Shown in pieces: positions 26,423 through 33,618 of a DNA stretch of 35,366 nucleotides. The notes under the pieces are model-generated. The model had not been told where the DNA came from. It searched no databases and saw only the letters and a list, made by a program, of their open reading frames with translations. The DNA lies in NCBI GenBank assembly GCA_019117485.1, contig DWZQ01000018.1:1-35366 (forward strand). The letters are read 5' to 3'. A program made the position numbers and the translations under genes. Each line of letters starts with the position of its first letter. The stretch's first letter is position 1. The DNA comes from Candidatus Agathobaculum intestinipullorum. GTDB lineage: Bacteria > Bacillota > Clostridia > Oscillospirales > Butyricicoccaceae.

Positions 26423-27268
26423 TTACTTGTCTGTGTCCTGTATGAACCAATCCTGATAGGATTTTTGCAGCTTGCCTAGCAGCGCAGCGTCCTTGCCGCC
26501 GACTGGCTTGCCATCCACATGGCTGACCGCGAGGCAATGCGAACCGGTGGACAGGATCATAATTTCGTCTCCGTCCAGCAGTTCGTCTACGGTAAACGGC
26601 GCAATATGTGTCGGCACGCCGAGTTTGTCGCACAGTTCGAGAAAATGCTTGCGCGTAATGCTGGGCAATATCAACTCATCCGCCGGGGGTGTGCAAAATA
26701 CGCCGTCCTTGAGAATGGCAAGGCTGGAATGTGCGCCCTCGGTCACGCGGTCGCCACGGTGGAAAACGACTTCGTCGCAGCCTGCCTCAACCGCACGCTG
26801 CATGGCCATGCAGTTGGGGATGAGGTTGAGCGTTTTGATGTTACAGTGCAAAAAACGTGTGTCCTCGACTGTAATGAGCTGATAGGGCTGATTCTGTTTG
26901 TCGAGCGCGCAGGGCTCGGCAAAAGCCATCAGGCTGGCCTTGCAGCCGGTGGGGAAGGCGTGCTTGCGGTGTGCGACCGCGCGCGTTGACTGCCAATATA
27001 GCATATGCGGCGCGTCTGTGTCCAGTCGGCCGACTAAATCATTCAAAACAGCAGCAAGCTCGCCGCGTTCCATCGGCGGGTCGATGCGCAGCAGTTTCAG
27101 ACTGTTGTAAAAACGGTCGAGGTGATCGTCGAGTGCAAAGATTTTCTTGTTGCGCACCATGGCTGCGTCGTAAACACCGTCGCCAAAATAAAAGCCGCGG
27201 TCAGTAATCGGAGCCTTGATTTCGTCGATGCGGCCAATCGCACCATTATAATAGGCGATATCCTTCAT
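26423..27268 (-). CDS. dat: D-amino-acid transaminase (class IV PLP)
   Basis: At 281 residues it matches class IV (branched-chain/D-alanine) aminotransferases. The opening is YNGAIGR, and RGFYFGDGVYD follows. The PLP lysine is Lys145 in NIKTLNLIPN and Glu177 lies in VTEGAHSS, the numbering of Bacillus D-amino-acid transaminase, which makes D-alanine/D-glutamate for the cell wall. An R-x-H (Arg101, His103) substrate motif is also present. Together these favour a D- rather than L-branched-chain enzyme. GGGAGG precedes ATG 27268. It leads a two-gene operon with the TrxB-like gene, from a promoter shared back-to-back with queH. Confidence 0.88.
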   Translation of the reverse strand: MKDIAYYNGAIGRIDEIKAPITDRGFYFGDGVYDAAMVRNKKIFALDDHLDRFYNSLKLLRIDPPMERGELAAVLNDLVGRLDTDAPHMLYWQSTRAVAHRKHAFPTGCKASLMAFAEPCALDKQNQPYQLITVEDTRFLHCNIKTLNLIPNCMAMQRAVEAGCDEVVFHRGDRVTEGAHSSLAILKDGVFCTPPADELILPSITRKHFLELCDKLGVPTHIAPFTVDELLDGDEIMILSTGSHCLAVSHVDGKPVGGKDAALLGKLQKSYQDWFIQDTDK

Positions 27269-27305
27269 AAAGCAAACGCCTCCCTTTGCTATATTGTATA
27301 ACTTC

Positions 27306-27334
27306 AGTATAGCGGTTTCAGACAGGCTTTGCAA
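27306..27334 (-). promoter_or_regulatory. Leftward promoter of the transaminase operon
   Basis: Reading leftward, TTGCAA (27329-27334), 17 bp, TATACT (27306-27311). The -35 box is the palindrome also used by the queH promoter. Confidence 0.7.
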
Positions 27335-27356
27335 GAGTGGGGAAATATGATAGAAT
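27329..27356 (+). promoter_or_regulatory. Rightward promoter of queH
   Basis: TTGCAA (27329-27334), 16 bp, TAGAAT (27351-27356), 25 bp before the start codon. The -35 box is shared with the divergent transaminase promoter. Confidence 0.65.
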
Positions 27357-27381
27357 AGACAAAACAGGGGAGTGATTTTTG

Positions 27382-27966
27382 ATGAAAACGCTGTTGCACA
27401 TCTGCTGCGCGCCATGCTCGATCGTCTGTATCGATACGCTGCGACAGGAGGGCATCGAGCCGGTGGGCTTTTGGTACAATCCGAATATCCATCCGTTTAC
27501 GGAATATAAGATGCGCAAGAACACGCTGGTTGATTACGCAAAAAGCATCGACCTTAAACTGGAGATTGAAAACGAGTACGGTCTGCGCCGGTTTATCGAG
27601 GGCGTATACCCGGATTTTGATCATCGCTGTGCGTTCTGCTACACGCTGCGCTTCGAGGAAACGGCGCGCTATGCGGCGGAGCACGGCTTCGACCAGTTTA
27701 CGTCTACGTTATTCGTCAGCCCATACCAGAATCACGAACTGATGCGCGAAGTGGCCGAGAAAGCGGCTGAAAAGTACGGTGTTACTTATCTGCACCGCGA
27801 CTTTTCGCACCGTTTCCGTGAAGGGCAGGACAAGGCGCGCGAGTTGGGACTATATATGCAGAAATACTGTGGCTGTATCTTTTCTGAGGAGGATCGGTAC
27901 AAGAAACGGTCGAAAAAGAAAAAGACAGGGCAGGACGCTTTACAAACCGCGATTGAAATGGTATAA
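27382..27966 (+). CDS. queH: Epoxyqueuosine reductase QueH
   Basis: This 194-residue protein has the QueH (formerly DUF208) cysteine pattern: HICCAPCS at the N-terminus (Cys8, Cys9, Cys12), HRCAFCYTLR in the middle and YCGCIFSEED near the C-terminus. QueH is the iron-sulfur enzyme that reduces epoxyqueuosine to queuosine in tRNA in organisms lacking QueG. The C-terminal tail is very lysine-rich (KKRSKKKKTG), apt for tRNA contact. ATG 27382 follows GGGGAG. The next feature is a tRNA-Arg gene whose promoter overlaps the queH stop codon. Confidence 0.93.
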   Translation: MKTLLHICCAPCSIVCIDTLRQEGIEPVGFWYNPNIHPFTEYKMRKNTLVDYAKSIDLKLEIENEYGLRRFIEGVYPDFDHRCAFCYTLRFEETARYAAEHGFDQFTSTLFVSPYQNHELMREVAEKAAEKYGVTYLHRDFSHRFREGQDKARELGLYMQKYCGCIFSEEDRYKKRSKKKKTGQDALQTAIEMV

Positions 27967-27967
27967 T
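27939..27967 (+). promoter_or_regulatory. Promoter of tRNA-Arg
   Basis: TTTACA (27939-27944), 17 bp, TATAAT (27962-27967). The -35 box is inside queH and the -10 box overlaps its TAA stop. Confidence 0.8.
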
Positions 27968-27980
27968 ACTTTTTGTACCC

Positions 27981-28057
27981 GCGCCCGTAGCTCAGCTGGA
28001 TAGAGCGTTGGACTCCGACTCCAAAGGCCGTGCGTTCGAATCGCATCGGGCGTACCA
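27981..28057 (+). tRNA. tRNA-Arg (CCG anticodon), CCA encoded
   Basis: A full 77-nt cloverleaf: acceptor GCGCCCG/CGGGCGT, D arm GCTCAGCTGGATAGAGC, anticodon stem TTGGA/TCCAA with loop CTCCGAC (anticodon CCG), T loop TTCGAAT and encoded CCA. It reads CGG. Its 3' end is the attachment site of the element to the right. Confidence 0.97.
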
Positions 28058-28094
28058 TAAAAGCCGCTTGTTCGTAAGAATGGGCGGCTTTTAT
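28058..28094 (+). terminator. Terminator-like hairpin after tRNA-Arg
   Basis: ATAAAAGCCGC (from the last tRNA base, 28057-28067) pairs perfectly with GCGGCTTTTAT (28084-28094); the loop is 16 nt, and CTTTTT follows within a few bases. It lies at the left end of the integrated element. Confidence 0.75.
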
Positions 28095-28132
28095 GTAACT
28101 TTTTCTCAGGTTTTGATTTTTAGATAAATGGC

Positions 28133-28154
28133 TTTGGTGTTTATTTGGTGTTTA
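28133..28154. repeat. Tandem 11-bp direct repeats near the left attachment site
   Basis: TTTGGTGTTTA occurs twice without a gap (28133-28143 and 28144-28154), between the tRNA and the 3' end of the integrase gene. They could be arm-type integrase-binding sites. Confidence 0.6.
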
Positions 28155-28164
28155 TAGGGCGAAA

Positions 28165-28197
28165 AATCAGGCGTTCCCGCTGATGGGAACGCCCTTT
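28165..28197 (-). terminator. Terminator of the integrase gene
   Basis: GGCGTTCCC and GGGAACGCC (28170-28178 with 28185-28193) form a 9-bp stem. Reading leftward it is followed by TGATTTTTCG, and reading rightward by CTTTTTT, so it may work both ways. Confidence 0.8.
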
Positions 28198-28198
28198 T

Positions 28199-29578
28199 TT
28201 ATGCCTGCTTTCTGACGGGGTGAAGAATGTCCTGTAAGGCTTCGGCGGCGGCTTGATCGGCTGATTTGATCGCGTGCGCATAGATTTTGCTGGTGGTGGT
28301 TGTGTTGGCATGACCCAGCCGCGCGGCAACCGTTGTCAGATTTGTCCCCGCTGCGATAAGCAGGGTTGCGTTAGTGTGCCGCAGTGAGTGAACGTGAATA
28401 GGCGGCAAACCGTTCTTTGTAACAAACTTGTGAAACCATGCTGTGATAACATCCGGGCGAATGGGTGCACCATTCCACGCGGTAAACAGGCGGTCGTTGT
28501 CCTGCCACTGATCACCCAGCCGCAGCCGCTCTTTTGCTTGTTCCGCACGCCAGATGCGCAGCATAGTTATCACATCGTCGGAAACCTTCATGCAGCGCTC
28601 TGAAGTCTCGTTTTTGGTTTCGTCCTCGAATACACCCTTGCCGGATAGGTACAAGGACGAGCGCCGCACGGAAATAATCGCCCGCTCGAAATCAATATCC
28701 TTCCATTCCAGCCCGCACAGCTCGCCGCGCCGCATTCCGGTATAAAGTAGCAGCTTCACAATGACCTGATGCTGTAGGCTCTCGTCCTCCAAAGCCTGCA
28801 GCAGCTGTGCCGCCTGTTTTTCGTCCAGATAGACTGCTTCTTTCCGTTTGTTTTTGGGCAGCACAACACGGCTGCACGGATTGGAAAAGATAAGTTGCCA
28901 TTTAACCGCAGTGGATAGCATGGAGGAAATAAGCCTGTGATGGTGCAGAATGGTGCTGACCGCAAGCGTGTCTTTGCCTTCTGCTGGACGGAATATCTTG
29001 TCGAGCGGGAGCTGTAAGGTGCTGGCTATTTTGTGGGCACTGGAGGCGCTGATCTTATCGCCGCGGGTTACGCTGTCTAGCACATAAACAGAAATATTGG
29101 CCTGCTTGGCAAACTCCCGCTTGGTCATGCCACGGCTTTTGAGCAGTGCTTTGAAATCTACGGTGCTTTGGTATCGCGTATCTTCTCGCACACCGGTTTC
29201 CGCAAGGTTATTGTAGAACTGCATGAGGTGATGCGGCTGCAGTTTGTCAAGCCGGATATGACCAATGGCGGCATTGATGCGCGGCATCAGTACATGATAA
29301 CGGGCAACCGTGGTCGGCCGGAGCTGCTTTTCGGCATAGTCCTTAAACCATCGCTCGGCAAAGTCGGCAAACTTGATATTGCCGTCCAACACTTGACCGG
29401 TGCGGCATCGCTCCTCGAATAGTACGGCCTGCCGATCAAGCTCCTTTTCGGTCTGGCGGCGGGTCATGCCCGGTTCAGGTGTCCATGTCATAGTGCGCCG
29501 GATCTGTTTGCCATTCAGATCATAACCGCAGGATACGGTGATGCGGTAGGTGTCACCGCGTTTCTGGATTGTGGCCAT
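28199..29578 (-). CDS. int: Tyrosine integrase with an XRE-type HTH inserted in the core-binding domain
   Basis: This 459-residue phage-type integrase is about 60 residues longer than common relatives. An N-terminal arm-binding strand-rich domain (1-60) and a SAM-like core-binding domain (67-240) precede the catalytic domain with Arg283 (TGMRRGEL), His397-x-x-Arg400 (HVHSLRHT), His423 (LGHANT) and Tyr433, all present. Residues about 142-197 (KALLKSRGMTKREFAKQANI and onward to LPLDKIF) read as an XRE-like helix-turn-helix inside the core-binding domain. The ribosome site AGAGGTGA overlaps the repressor stop codon, so int is translated with the repressor. The gene points at tRNA-Arg, its likely integration site. 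Confidence 0.92.
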   Translation of the reverse strand: MATIQKRGDTYRITVSCGYDLNGKQIRRTMTWTPEPGMTRRQTEKELDRQAVLFEERCRTGQVLDGNIKFADFAERWFKDYAEKQLRPTTVARYHVLMPRINAAIGHIRLDKLQPHHLMQFYNNLAETGVREDTRYQSTVDFKALLKSRGMTKREFAKQANISVYVLDSVTRGDKISASSAHKIASTLQLPLDKIFRPAEGKDTLAVSTILHHHRLISSMLSTAVKWQLIFSNPCSRVVLPKNKRKEAVYLDEKQAAQLLQALEDESLQHQVIVKLLLYTGMRRGELCGLEWKDIDFERAIISVRRSSLYLSGKGVFEDETKNETSERCMKVSDDVITMLRIWRAEQAKERLRLGDQWQDNDRLFTAWNGAPIRPDVITAWFHKFVTKNGLPPIHVHSLRHTNATLLIAAGTNLTTVAARLGHANTTTTSKIYAHAIKSADQAAAEALQDILHPVRKQA

Positions 29579-29582
29579 GTGA

Positions 29583-30026
29583 TCACCTCTTTTGATGATG
29601 AAAATGATCTATATTTTTTTGTTTTAGCTCTTCCAGCTTGAATTTAAGAAAAGAGTTCGTGCTTTCATGAAGATTCCATAAATCTTCCTCAGATACTTCT
29701 AATTCACCGTCAGGATAATTGATCCATAAGAAACAATCATCTTCTTCCCAGCCAGTACTATAGCCAACTTGCTTCAATTTTATTTCTAAATCAGCGCTCC
29801 AAAAATATGGACGCTTGCTTTCTGGATCATTCCAAAGAAACTCACCGACTTCAAGACCGAGTGCACCAGCCATGCGGGTTATTGTCGCCATAGTTGGTTG
29901 GCGCTCATTAGTTTCATATCTGCGTAAACTCATCATAGAAATGCCGCTTTTTTCGGCAAATTCTGCTTGTGTAAGACCAAAAGCTTTTCTCATTTTTCGT
30001 ATTTGCGTTCCAAATTGCACTTCCAT
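29583..30026 (-). CDS. CI-like XRE-family repressor
   Basis: This 147-residue protein has an N-terminal XRE helix-turn-helix (residues 8-62, IRKMRKAFGLTQAEFAEKSG and onward) and a C-terminal acidic domain without a peptidase signature, so it is not a self-cleaving LexA/CI type. The C-terminal part (SADLEIKLKQVGYSTGWEED onward) is unlike anything I recognise. ATG 30026 follows AGGTGA at good spacing. It is cotranscribed with int (4-nt gap) and divergent from the Cro-like gene across an operator region, so it is the probable lysogeny repressor. Confidence 0.85.
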   Translation of the reverse strand: MEVQFGTQIRKMRKAFGLTQAEFAEKSGISMMSLRRYETNERQPTMATITRMAGALGLEVGEFLWNDPESKRPYFWSADLEIKLKQVGYSTGWEEDDCFLWINYPDGELEVSEEDLWNLHESTNSFLKFKLEELKQKNIDHFHHQKR

Positions 30027-30045
30027 AAAATCACCTCGCACAATT

Positions 30046-30074
30046 AGTATAGCACATATCTGAACCAAATGGAA
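30046..30074 (-). promoter_or_regulatory. Leftward promoter of the repressor-integrase operon
   Basis: Reading leftward, TTCCAT (30069-30074), 17 bp, TGC-TATACT (-10 box 30046-30051, extended by TGn). The -35 box lies inside operator-like repeat 1. Confidence 0.6.
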
Positions 30075-30156
30075 CAATTATTTTTCATATATTACTTGAA
30101 AATTGTTCCGAATAGTGATAATATAACTTTGAAATCATTCCAAACGGAACAATTAA
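30063..30156. promoter_or_regulatory. Three operator-like repeats between repressor and Cro-like genes
   Basis: GGAACAATTA occurs at 30071-30080 and 30147-30156. The inverted form AATTGTTCC is at 30101-30109. Flanking bases extend the resemblance (ACCAAATGGAACAATTA and TCCAAACGGAACAATTA). Repeat 1 covers the leftward -35 box, repeat 2 the spacer of the rightward promoter, and repeat 3 the leader of the Cro-like gene. Confidence 0.65.
30096..30124 (+). promoter_or_regulatory. Rightward early promoter
   Basis: TTGAAA (30096-30101), 17 bp, TAATAT (30119-30124) with an upstream TGA, close to the extended -10 form. The middle operator-like repeat occupies the spacer. Confidence 0.6.
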
Positions 30157-30170
30157 AAGGAGGAGAGTGC

Positions 30171-30365
30171 ATGGTGATCGATATAACCAAACTAGATATT
30201 GCCTTAGCAAAGCGCTGCCGGACAATGTCGACATTGCGGGCAGGGGTATCACCACAAACGCTTCGGAAAATTAGACAGGGCGGCGACGTGCGACCGGACG
30301 TGGTCGGAAGAGTGGCACAAATACTTAAAGTTGAAGTAACCGATATTGTAGAGGAGGGGCGGTAA
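30171..30365 (+). CDS. Cro-like small HTH protein
   Basis: This 64-residue XRE-type helix-turn-helix (residues 9-58: ALAKRCRTMSTLRAGVSPQT and onward to LKVEVTDIV) has no extra domain. The position opposite the CI-like repressor, behind a promoter with operator repeats, makes it the Cro-like partner that would favour excision or replication. AAGGAGGAG (30157-30165) selects ATG 30171. Its stop TAA shares one base with the start codon of the next gene (TAATG). Confidence 0.85.
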   Translation: MVIDITKLDIALAKRCRTMSTLRAGVSPQTLRKIRQGGDVRPDVVGRVAQILKVEVTDIVEEGR

Positions 30366-30613
30366 TGAGTACAGTACGCATGAGATTTCCTGCGCAAGCT
30401 TTAGAGGAGCTGCGTAAGGATGACCCGAACACACCGGTTACATTGAACCTGATACGCACGTTGGTTCGCCGCGGCGACATCCCCAGCGTTCAGGTAGGCC
30501 GCGGCCGTCTAATCAATTATGACGCACTGCTGGCATATCTTGAGAACCCGGTAGAGGACAAGCCGGAGCAGATGCATGGCATTCGGCGCATTAATGAGCG
30601 AGCGGGAGCGTGA
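30365..30613 (+). CDS. Excisionase-like winged-helix protein
   Basis: This 82-residue protein has the MerR/Xis-like winged-helix pattern: LNLIRTLVRRGDIPSVQVGR followed by GRLINYDALLAYLENP. Proteins of this size next to a Cro-like gene in integrase-bearing elements usually act as excisionase (recombination directionality factor). Assignment by pattern and position only. It overlaps the upstream stop by one base and is followed by the wHTH gene after 4 nt. Confidence 0.7.
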   Translation: MSTVRMRFPAQALEELRKDDPNTPVTLNLIRTLVRRGDIPSVQVGRGRLINYDALLAYLENPVEDKPEQMHGIRRINERAGA

Positions 30614-30617
30614 TCCT

Positions 30618-30917
30618 ATGAAAATTACTGACTACTTACCAACCGGCAAAGAAAATGCGGTCCCCAGCAAAGAGCTTGCAGCGCGCCTTGGTTTTGATAC
30701 TGTGCGAGAGCTGCAAAGGGCAGTCGAGCGGGAACGGCAGTCTGGGTCCGTGATCTTGTCCACCTGCTCAGATGGCGGCGGCTATTACCTGTCTAATGAC
30801 CCGCTTGAAATAGCGGCGTTCATTCGCACGCTCAATACCCGCGCCAACAACACCCTGCGTTCGTTGGAAAGCGCCCGGGCTGCACTGGATGAACTGACAG
30901 GACAAGATCGGCGGTGA
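30618..30917 (+). CDS. Small winged-helix-like protein of the element
   Basis: This 99-residue protein has a plausible helix-turn-helix (residues 15-40, PSKELAARLGFDTVRELQRA), a beta-wing (SGSVILSTCSDGGGYYLS) and a C-terminal helical stretch that could dimerise. Proteins like this commonly precede replication genes in Clostridia phages, but I cannot name the family. GGGAG at 30604-30608 fits ATG 30618. Its stop overlaps the GTG start of the primase-helicase (GTGA), so the two are coupled. Confidence 0.6.
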   Translation: MKITDYLPTGKENAVPSKELAARLGFDTVRELQRAVERERQSGSVILSTCSDGGGYYLSNDPLEIAAFIRTLNTRANNTLRSLESARAALDELTGQDRR

Positions 30918-33067
30918 TCCCTTTGGGATATGAGAAAATCCCTGATGAACTGCGCGCCTTACCGCAATGGGTTGTACATAAAGCAAAATGCCCTTATGAC
31001 CCACGCACGGGATACCGGGCAAAGGCGCGTCAACCGAAAACATGGGCGACTTTCGGTGAGGCAGTGAACACAGGCGGCTATGATGGTATCGGCTTCGAGT
31101 TCATGTCTGAAAACGGGCTTGTGGGCATAGACCTCGACACGGTGCGTGATCCAGAAACCGGTTGGACAGACCCGCTCGCGTTGGAAATTATCGACCAACT
31201 CGATTCATACACTGAAATTTCACCGTCTGGCTACGGCTTTCATATCATAGCGCGGGGAACGCCTGCTCTTGAGTGGAACAAGGTTAAACTGCCAGTCAAC
31301 CAGATTAAGCGTGTCGATGTGGATCTTACCACGGGGGAGGCCAGACGCGACAAGAACGGCAATATCCGGTACAAGCAGCCAGAAATCGAGATGTATACCG
31401 AAGGGCGCTACTTCACTATGACCGGCAATGTCTGCGGCGGGTATGGTATGCTGGCTGAAGCGGATGCGGCAATAGCAACGCTGCAACAACGGTTTTCCCG
31501 GCAGGACAGCCACATACAGCAATCACCGGCGAGCGCGCTCAACTGGGACGCGGAGATCGGAGGTAGTAGCCAGACATCTAGCAAGGTAGGCAAGGACTAT
31601 CTTGCAATCGGGCTTGAGAAAGACAGCAGGTTCCGTGAGCTGTGGGACGGACACCGTCCGCACGGCAACGAGAGTGCGGACGATCAAGCCCTGATGAATA
31701 AGCTGGCCTATTGGTGCAACTGCAACGCATCGGCGATGATGAATGCTTTCAAGCAGTCCCCGCACTGCCAACAGAAAGACCATCAGCACATGAAGAAAGC
31801 AGTTATCCGGGAGGATTATTTACAACGTACTGCGGAACAGGCGGTCAAGGGTTGCACGCGCACGGCAGAGTACGACGATCTGAATTATCAAGACCGGCAG
31901 CAGGCGAGTGCTGCGCAGGACTTCGGACCAGTGGCAAACAGGTGCGAGACAGGTACAGCACAGGCCACAGACAGCTCGCAACCCGACATGCTGAATCTGA
32001 CCATGATTTCCGCCACCGATCTGCAAAAAGAACACCTTCCACCGATACAGTTCATTGTGCAGGGGCTGCTCCCGCAGGGTTCTAACATGCTGGCATCTCC
32101 GCCGAAATACGGAAAAAGCTGGTTCGTACTGGATTTAGGTTTGGCAGCCGCTGAGGGCCTAGAATTCCTCGGGCGCAAAACGCAAAAATGCGGCGTGCTG
32201 TACCTCGCACTTGAGGACAGCAAGCGACGGCTGAAGTCCCGCATGAATAAGCTACTGAATGGGCGCAAGGCACCGGATAATTTCTATTTTGCCACAGATA
32301 CCCGCGAGATCGACAACGGGCTGCTGGATGAGCTGAGCGGGTTTATCGAGAAGCGCCCCGACACAAAGCTGATTATTATCGACACGCTGCAAAAAGTGCG
32401 TTCTGCCGGGAACGGAAAGGACGTGTACGGCAAGGACTATCGGGACGTTGGCGCACTGAAGAAGTTTGCGGACGAAAACAACTTGTGCATCTTGCTTGTA
32501 CACCACTTGCGCAAGATGGGATCCCCCGGCGATCCCTTCGAGCGGATCAGCGGCACAAATGGTATCTTGGGTGCGGTCGATACTTCTATGGTCATGACGA
32601 GGGAATCCCGTAGCGATGAGGACACGTTGCTGTCTGTCGTGGGGCGTGATGTAGACATGCAGGAGATCTATATTTCATTTGACAAGGAGACATGCAACTG
32701 GTCGGTCAAGGGCGATGCGGACTGGCTTACAGAGCAACGCACCCGCTTGGAGTATCGGGAAAACTTGATCGTCAAGACGATTAAGAAACTGCTCGAGCAG
32801 GGCGGTGGCCGGTGGGAAGGATCTATGAAAGACCTCCTTACGGCCGGGCAGTATATCACGCAGAACTATATCGACTACAACGAGCGGGCGCTGAGCAACA
32901 GTGTGAAGAAGCTGGAACGGTCGCTGTTCAATTTCGACGGGATTATCCACGAGCGAACAAAGCACGGTTCGGGTGGTGGAAAACACCGTTTCTACTATGC
33001 TGCATTGCCACAGGATACAATTGAGCTCGACCCGGATCAGCAGGAAGAAATCCCGTTTTCATCGTGA
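30914..33067 (+). CDS. Primase-polymerase fused to RepA-like helicase (replication protein)
   Basis: This 717-residue protein has two parts. The N-terminal half resembles AEP-superfamily primase-polymerases of phages and plasmids, with VGIDLD (Asp73, Asp75), SPSGYGFHI (His110) and EIEMYTEGRYFTMTG (Glu159) as the probable catalytic set. A linker holds a helical MNKLAYWCN segment (262-310) like a primase C-terminal domain. The C-terminal half is a RecA-like ATPase of the RepA/AAA_25 type: Walker A SPPKYGKS (395-402), Walker B KLIIID (485-490) and LLVHHLRK. It would prime and unwind the element's DNA on its own. The start is GTG 30914, coupled to the previous stop. A repeat cluster follows its stop. 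Confidence 0.85.
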   Translation: MIPLGYEKIPDELRALPQWVVHKAKCPYDPRTGYRAKARQPKTWATFGEAVNTGGYDGIGFEFMSENGLVGIDLDTVRDPETGWTDPLALEIIDQLDSYTEISPSGYGFHIIARGTPALEWNKVKLPVNQIKRVDVDLTTGEARRDKNGNIRYKQPEIEMYTEGRYFTMTGNVCGGYGMLAEADAAIATLQQRFSRQDSHIQQSPASALNWDAEIGGSSQTSSKVGKDYLAIGLEKDSRFRELWDGHRPHGNESADDQALMNKLAYWCNCNASAMMNAFKQSPHCQQKDHQHMKKAVIREDYLQRTAEQAVKGCTRTAEYDDLNYQDRQQASAAQDFGPVANRCETGTAQATDSSQPDMLNLTMISATDLQKEHLPPIQFIVQGLLPQGSNMLASPPKYGKSWFVLDLGLAAAEGLEFLGRKTQKCGVLYLALEDSKRRLKSRMNKLLNGRKAPDNFYFATDTREIDNGLLDELSGFIEKRPDTKLIIIDTLQKVRSAGNGKDVYGKDYRDVGALKKFADENNLCILLVHHLRKMGSPGDPFERISGTNGILGAVDTSMVMTRESRSDEDTLLSVVGRDVDMQEIYISFDKETCNWSVKGDADWLTEQRTRLEYRENLIVKTIKKLLEQGGGRWEGSMKDLLTAGQYITQNYIDYNERALSNSVKKLERSLFNFDGIIHERTKHGSGGGKHRFYYAALPQDTIELDPDQQEEIPFSS

Positions 33068-33085
33068 ACCGTTACTATGTGAAAC

Positions 33086-33174
33086 TACCGTTCATACCGT
33101 TCATGACCGTTACAGCACAACGAATGATACGAACGGTATGAACGGTATGCAACGGTATGAACGGTCAACGGTAC
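33086..33174. repeat. Palindromic iteron cluster, candidate replication origin
   Basis: The left arm has TACCGTTCA at 33086-33094 and 33095-33103, then TGACCGTTA (33104-33112). After an 18-bp gap the right arm has GAACGGTAT at 33131-33139 and 33140-33148, AACGGTAT (33151-33158), GAACGGTC (33159-33166) and AACGGTA (33167-33173). The first 17 bases of the left arm and 33131-33147 form a perfect inverted repeat. An isolated ACCGTTA lies at 33068-33074. The cluster sits directly after the replication gene. Confidence 0.85.
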
Positions 33175-33195
33175 ATAGGGAAAAAGGAGGATTTT

Positions 33196-33435
33196 ATGCA
33201 AGACAAGATTATCCAGATTATTCCCGCGCCTTTCCCCATGTGGGCACAGTTCGATGTTGAGGGCGGGGAGAATGAGAAGTACATAGCCCCAGTGGTCTGC
33301 CTTGCGCTGGTCGAGGATGGCGTATCGGGGCAGGAGGTGCGGCCGATGTGCATTGATGTATACGGCTGCGTAGACTTTGCAAATGACATTTGCGCCGGGT
33401 TTGAGCGGATGCTATTCAAGGAGGGCGAAAAATGA
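33196..33435 (+). CDS. Small acidic protein of the element, unknown function
   Basis: I do not recognise this 79-residue protein. It reads as a compact alpha/beta domain (IIPAPFPMWAQFDVEGG, YIAPVVCLALVED, PMCIDVYGCVD), with no signal peptide, membrane segment or catalytic motif. AAAAAGGAGG is ideally spaced before ATG 33196. It is the first of four small genes after the iteron cluster and overlaps the next by 4 nt (ATGA). Genes in this position in phages often modulate replication or host functions; nothing here proves that. Confidence 0.75.
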   Translation: MQDKIIQIIPAPFPMWAQFDVEGGENEKYIAPVVCLALVEDGVSGQEVRPMCIDVYGCVDFANDICAGFERMLFKEGEK

Positions 33436-33614
33436 GCGAAGCTATAATCTGCCCGCTCGATAACCAACCATGCGAGCATAACTGCCCGGATCGATATACC
33501 GACCGGCCTGAAGGCGGTTGTCTGCTTACCACGGCGCTTGAACAAGGGTGCGGCTTGATCGCAATACACGATGATAACGTGGTAATCATGAAGCAGCCTG
33601 AGAAACGGGGGTGA
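33432..33614 (+). CDS. Small cysteine-rich protein (CPL motif), copy 1
   Basis: This 60-residue protein has five cysteines: CPLDNQPCEHNCPDRY then GGCLLTTALEQGC. The pattern C-P-L-x(4)-C-x(3)-C with a later C-x-L recurs in the next gene and in small phage proteins, and suggests a metal-binding knuckle. The function is unknown. The start overlaps the previous gene (ATGA). The next gene begins 4 nt after its stop. Confidence 0.7.
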   Translation: MSEAIICPLDNQPCEHNCPDRYTDRPEGGCLLTTALEQGCGLIAIHDDNVVIMKQPEKRG

Positions 33615-33618
33615 TGAT

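Noticed and set aside
26406-26633. Upstream extension of the TrxB-like protein by about 76 residues
   Set aside because: The added residues overlap the end of the transaminase gene and are not part of the FAD fold; AAAGGA serves ATG 26405.
33068-33174. CRISPR-like repeat array
   Set aside because: Repeats are 7-9 bp, mostly without spacers and in two orientations. This fits iterons, not CRISPR, and no cas gene is present.
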